The notes below the pieces were generated by a model. It saw nothing but the letters and a program-made list of their open reading frames with translations, was not told where the DNA came from and did no database searches. From positions 5,270,001-5,334,000 of the forward strand of contig NZ_CP015098.1 of assembly GCF_001611795.1 (NCBI RefSeq): 64,000 nucleotides of DNA. Reading direction: 5' to 3'. The translations under genes were made by a program, and so were the position numbers. The stretch's first letter is position 1. Every line of letters starts with the position of its first letter. Of the stretch, positions 62,099 through 64,000 are shown one piece after another. The DNA comes from Streptomyces qaidamensis (GTDB taxonomy: Bacteria; Actinomycetota; Actinomycetes; Streptomycetales; Streptomycetaceae).

Positions 62099-63417
62099 GC
62101 ACTTCGCACGCCTCCCCTCGCGAGACCACCGAGGGCACCGTCTACACGGTCACCGGCGGCGACTGGGACGACGTCGTCCAGTCCGCGGCCCGCGCCGACG
62201 ACGAGCGCATCGTCGTCAACATGGGCCCGCAGCACCCGTCCACGCACGGCGTGCTCCGCCTGATCCTGGAGATCGAGGGCGAGACCGTCACCGAAGCCCG
62301 CTGCGGCATCGGTTACCTGCACACCGGCATCGAGAAGAACCTCGAGTACCGGACGTGGACGCAGGGCACCACCTTCGTGACGCGCATGGACTACCTGACG
62401 TCGTTCTTCAACGAGACGGCGTACTGCCTCGGCGTCGAGAAGCTCCTCGGCATCGAGGACCAGATCCCGGACCGCGCCACGATCATCCGCGTCCTGCTGA
62501 TGGAGCTGAACCGGCTCTCCTCGCACCTGGTGTGCATCGCCACCGGCGGTATGGAGCTGGGCGCGACCACGATCATGATCTACGGATTCCGTGATCGTGA
62601 ACTCATTCTCGATATCTACGAGCTGATCACCGGCCTGCGGATGAACCACGCGTACATCCGCCCCGGCGGACTCGCCCAGGACCTGCCGCCCGGCGCGGTG
62701 GACCAGATCCGCGAGTTCGTGAAGAAGATGAAGAAGAACCTTCCGGAGTACGACAAGCTCGCCACCGGGAACCCCATCTTCAAGGCCCGTATGCAGGACG
62801 TCGGCTACCTCGACCTGGCCGGCTGCATGGCCCTCGGCGCGACGGGTCCGATCCTGCGCTCCACCGGCCTGCCGCACGACCTGCGCAAGGCGCAGCCCTA
62901 CTGCGGTTACGAGACCTACGACTTCGAGGTCCCGACCGCCGACACCTGCGACTCCTACGGCCGCTTCCTGATCCGGCTGGAGGAGATGCGCCAGTCCCTC
63001 CGGATCGTCGAGCAGTGCCTGGACCGGCTCCAGCCCGGCCCGGTCATGGTCGCCGACAAGAAGATCGCCTGGCCCGCGCAGCTCGCTCTGGGTCCCGACG
63101 GGCTCGGCAACTCCCTCGACCACATCAAGAAGATCATGGGCACCTCCATGGAGGCCCTGATCCACCACTTCAAGCTGGTCACCGAGGGCTTCCGCGTCCC
63201 GCCGGGACAGACGTACGCGGCGGTCGAGTCGCCCAAGGGCGAACTCGGGGTGCACGTCGTCTCCGACGGCGGCACCCGCCCCTACCGGGTCCACTTCCGG
63301 GACCCGTCCTTCACCAACCTTCAGGCCATGGCGGCGATGTGCGAGGGCGGCCAGGTCGCCGACGTCATCGTCGCCGTCGCGTCCATCGACCCCGTGATGG
63401 GAGGCGTCGACCGGTGA
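62095..63417 (+). CDS. nuoD: NADH-quinone oxidoreductase subunit D
   Basis: 440 residues from ATG 62095. Motifs: VVNMGPQHPSTHGVLRLILE, EARCGIGYLHTGIEKNLEYR, GATTIMIYGFRDRELILDIY and, at the end, SIDPVMGGVDR. This is the 49-kDa subunit that forms the quinone cavity with nuoB. It has the normal actinobacterial length. The stop overlaps nuoE as GTGA. Confidence 0.97.
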   Translation: MSTSHASPRETTEGTVYTVTGGDWDDVVQSAARADDERIVVNMGPQHPSTHGVLRLILEIEGETVTEARCGIGYLHTGIEKNLEYRTWTQGTTFVTRMDYLTSFFNETAYCLGVEKLLGIEDQIPDRATIIRVLLMELNRLSSHLVCIATGGMELGATTIMIYGFRDRELILDIYELITGLRMNHAYIRPGGLAQDLPPGAVDQIREFVKKMKKNLPEYDKLATGNPIFKARMQDVGYLDLAGCMALGATGPILRSTGLPHDLRKAQPYCGYETYDFEVPTADTCDSYGRFLIRLEEMRQSLRIVEQCLDRLQPGPVMVADKKIAWPAQLALGPDGLGNSLDHIKKIMGTSMEALIHHFKLVTEGFRVPPGQTYAAVESPKGELGVHVVSDGGTRPYRVHFRDPSFTNLQAMAAMCEGGQVADVIVAVASIDPVMGGVDR

Positions 63418-64000
63418 CCACATCGTCTTCCGAGCGGGGCGTCAGCCTGGGCATGCCCGAACTGCCCGCACCCGCCTACCCGGACGACGTCCGGGCCCGT
63501 CTGGAGACGGACGCGCGCGAGATCATCGCCCGCTACCCGGACTCCCGGTCCGCCCTCCTGCCGCTGCTGCACCTCGTGCAGGCGGAGGAAGGGCACGTGA
63601 CCCGCACCGGCATGCGGTTCTGCGCGGACGTCCTCGGCCTGACCACCGCCGAGGTCACCGCCGTCGCCACCTTCTACACCATGTACCGCCGCCGGCCGAG
63701 CGGCGACTACCAGGTGGGGGTGTGCACCAACACCCTGTGCGCCGTCATGGGCGGGGACGCGATCTTCGAGGAGCTCCAGGAGCACCTCGGCGTCGGCAAC
63801 GGCGAGACCACCGGCGACGGCAAGGTCACCCTGGAGCACATCGAGTGCAACGCGGCCTGCGACTTCGCGCCGGTCGTGATGGTCAACTGGGAGTTCTTCG
63901 ACAACCAGACCCCCGCCAGCGCCAAGAGCCTCGTCGACGACCTGCGCGCGGGACGGCCGGTCACGCCCACCCGCGGGGCGCGCATGTGCACCTTCAAGGA
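63414..64000 (+). CDS. nuoE: NADH-quinone oxidoreductase subunit E, cut by window edge
   Basis: GTG 63414, open to the right end (195 codons seen). Thioredoxin-like [2Fe-2S] domain with VGVCTNTLCAVMGG (Cys104, Cys109) and EHIECNAACDFAPVVMVN (Cys145, Cys149), and the helical N-terminus PLLHLVQAEEGHVTRTGM. It works with nuoF in electron entry from NADH. nuoF should follow outside the window. Confidence 0.95.
   Translation, partial: MTTSSSERGVSLGMPELPAPAYPDDVRARLETDAREIIARYPDSRSALLPLLHLVQAEEGHVTRTGMRFCADVLGLTTAEVTAVATFYTMYRRRPSGDYQVGVCTNTLCAVMGGDAIFEELQEHLGVGNGETTGDGKVTLEHIECNAACDFAPVVMVNWEFFDNQTPASAKSLVDDLRAGRPVTPTRGARMCTFK

Overview
The window is actinobacterial and almost certainly Streptomyces. 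It is very GC-rich with strong third-position GC, many GTG starts and frequent ATGA/GTGA overlaps between neighbouring genes. It carries futalosine-route menaquinone genes, Streptomyces-type WXG/EccC and Flp/Tad loci, and the start of a nuo operon. The gene order (cold-shock gene, mqnA, Ser/Thr kinase, FtsK-like EccC ... Tad pilus ... mqnC ... menG ... nuoA-E) matches my recollection of the S. coelicolor SCO4505-SCO4566 region. That is memory, not a search.

Layout. 1-3463: tail of a sugar-binding protein, a 45-bp tandem-repeat spacer, a Tat-exported FAD dehydrogenase and a methyltransferase. 3764-5183: cold-shock gene and mqnA, divergent. 5269-12161: receptor Ser/Thr kinase facing a 1548-residue EccC/EssC-like ATPase with ubiquitin-like, FHA and triple FtsK domains. 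12540-20090: type VII-like cargo region with three small helical WXG100-like proteins, two larger effectors with a WXG-like head and accessory proteins. 20694-25134: two divergent copies of a lipoprotein/secreted-protein pair. 25150-30663: membrane and exported proteins of unknown function. 31259-37874: complete Flp/Tad pilus operon (CpaB, TadZ, TadA, TadB, TadC, pilin, three TadE/G-like proteins). 38179-46659: a double-glycine-leader peptide, a fourth WXG-like protein, a 1510-residue WXG-RHS toxin with an ADP-ribosyltransferase-like tip, a possible immunity gene, a frameshifted gene and a third lipoprotein/secreted pair. 46981-50693: LysM-BTAD membrane protein and prepilin peptidase, the missing parts of the Tad system. 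50759-58086: CPBP protease, mqnC, a degenerate amidohydrolase, a GH18-like lipoprotein, menG, a PASTA protein, a broken GNAT gene and a geranylgeranyl-reductase-type flavoprotein. 58087-59679: peptide deformylase remnant and NlpC/P60 hydrolase. 60434-64000: nuoA to nuoE (cut by the window edge), behind a leader with Rex-operator-like palindromes.

How the parts fit. Menaquinone synthesis (mqnA, mqnC, menG, possibly the reductase) supplies the quinone that the nuo complex reduces, and both lie at the window's edges. Between them is a roughly 46-kb surface and secretion region. The EccC-like motor probably exports the small WXG-like proteins and the WXG-headed effectors; the four small proteins share an aromatic-xxx-D-x-ELA tail. 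EccB, EccD, EccE and MycP are not in the window and would have to come from elsewhere. The lipoprotein/secreted pairs, present three times with the same 4-base overlap, look like an uncharacterised envelope module tied to this region.

Three genes appear broken: the gene at 44225-44930 (frameshift), the GNAT at 56169-56693 (internal TGA) and the deformylase at 58087-58548 (deletion plus frame changes). No tRNA, rRNA, CRISPR array or insertion sequence was recognised.
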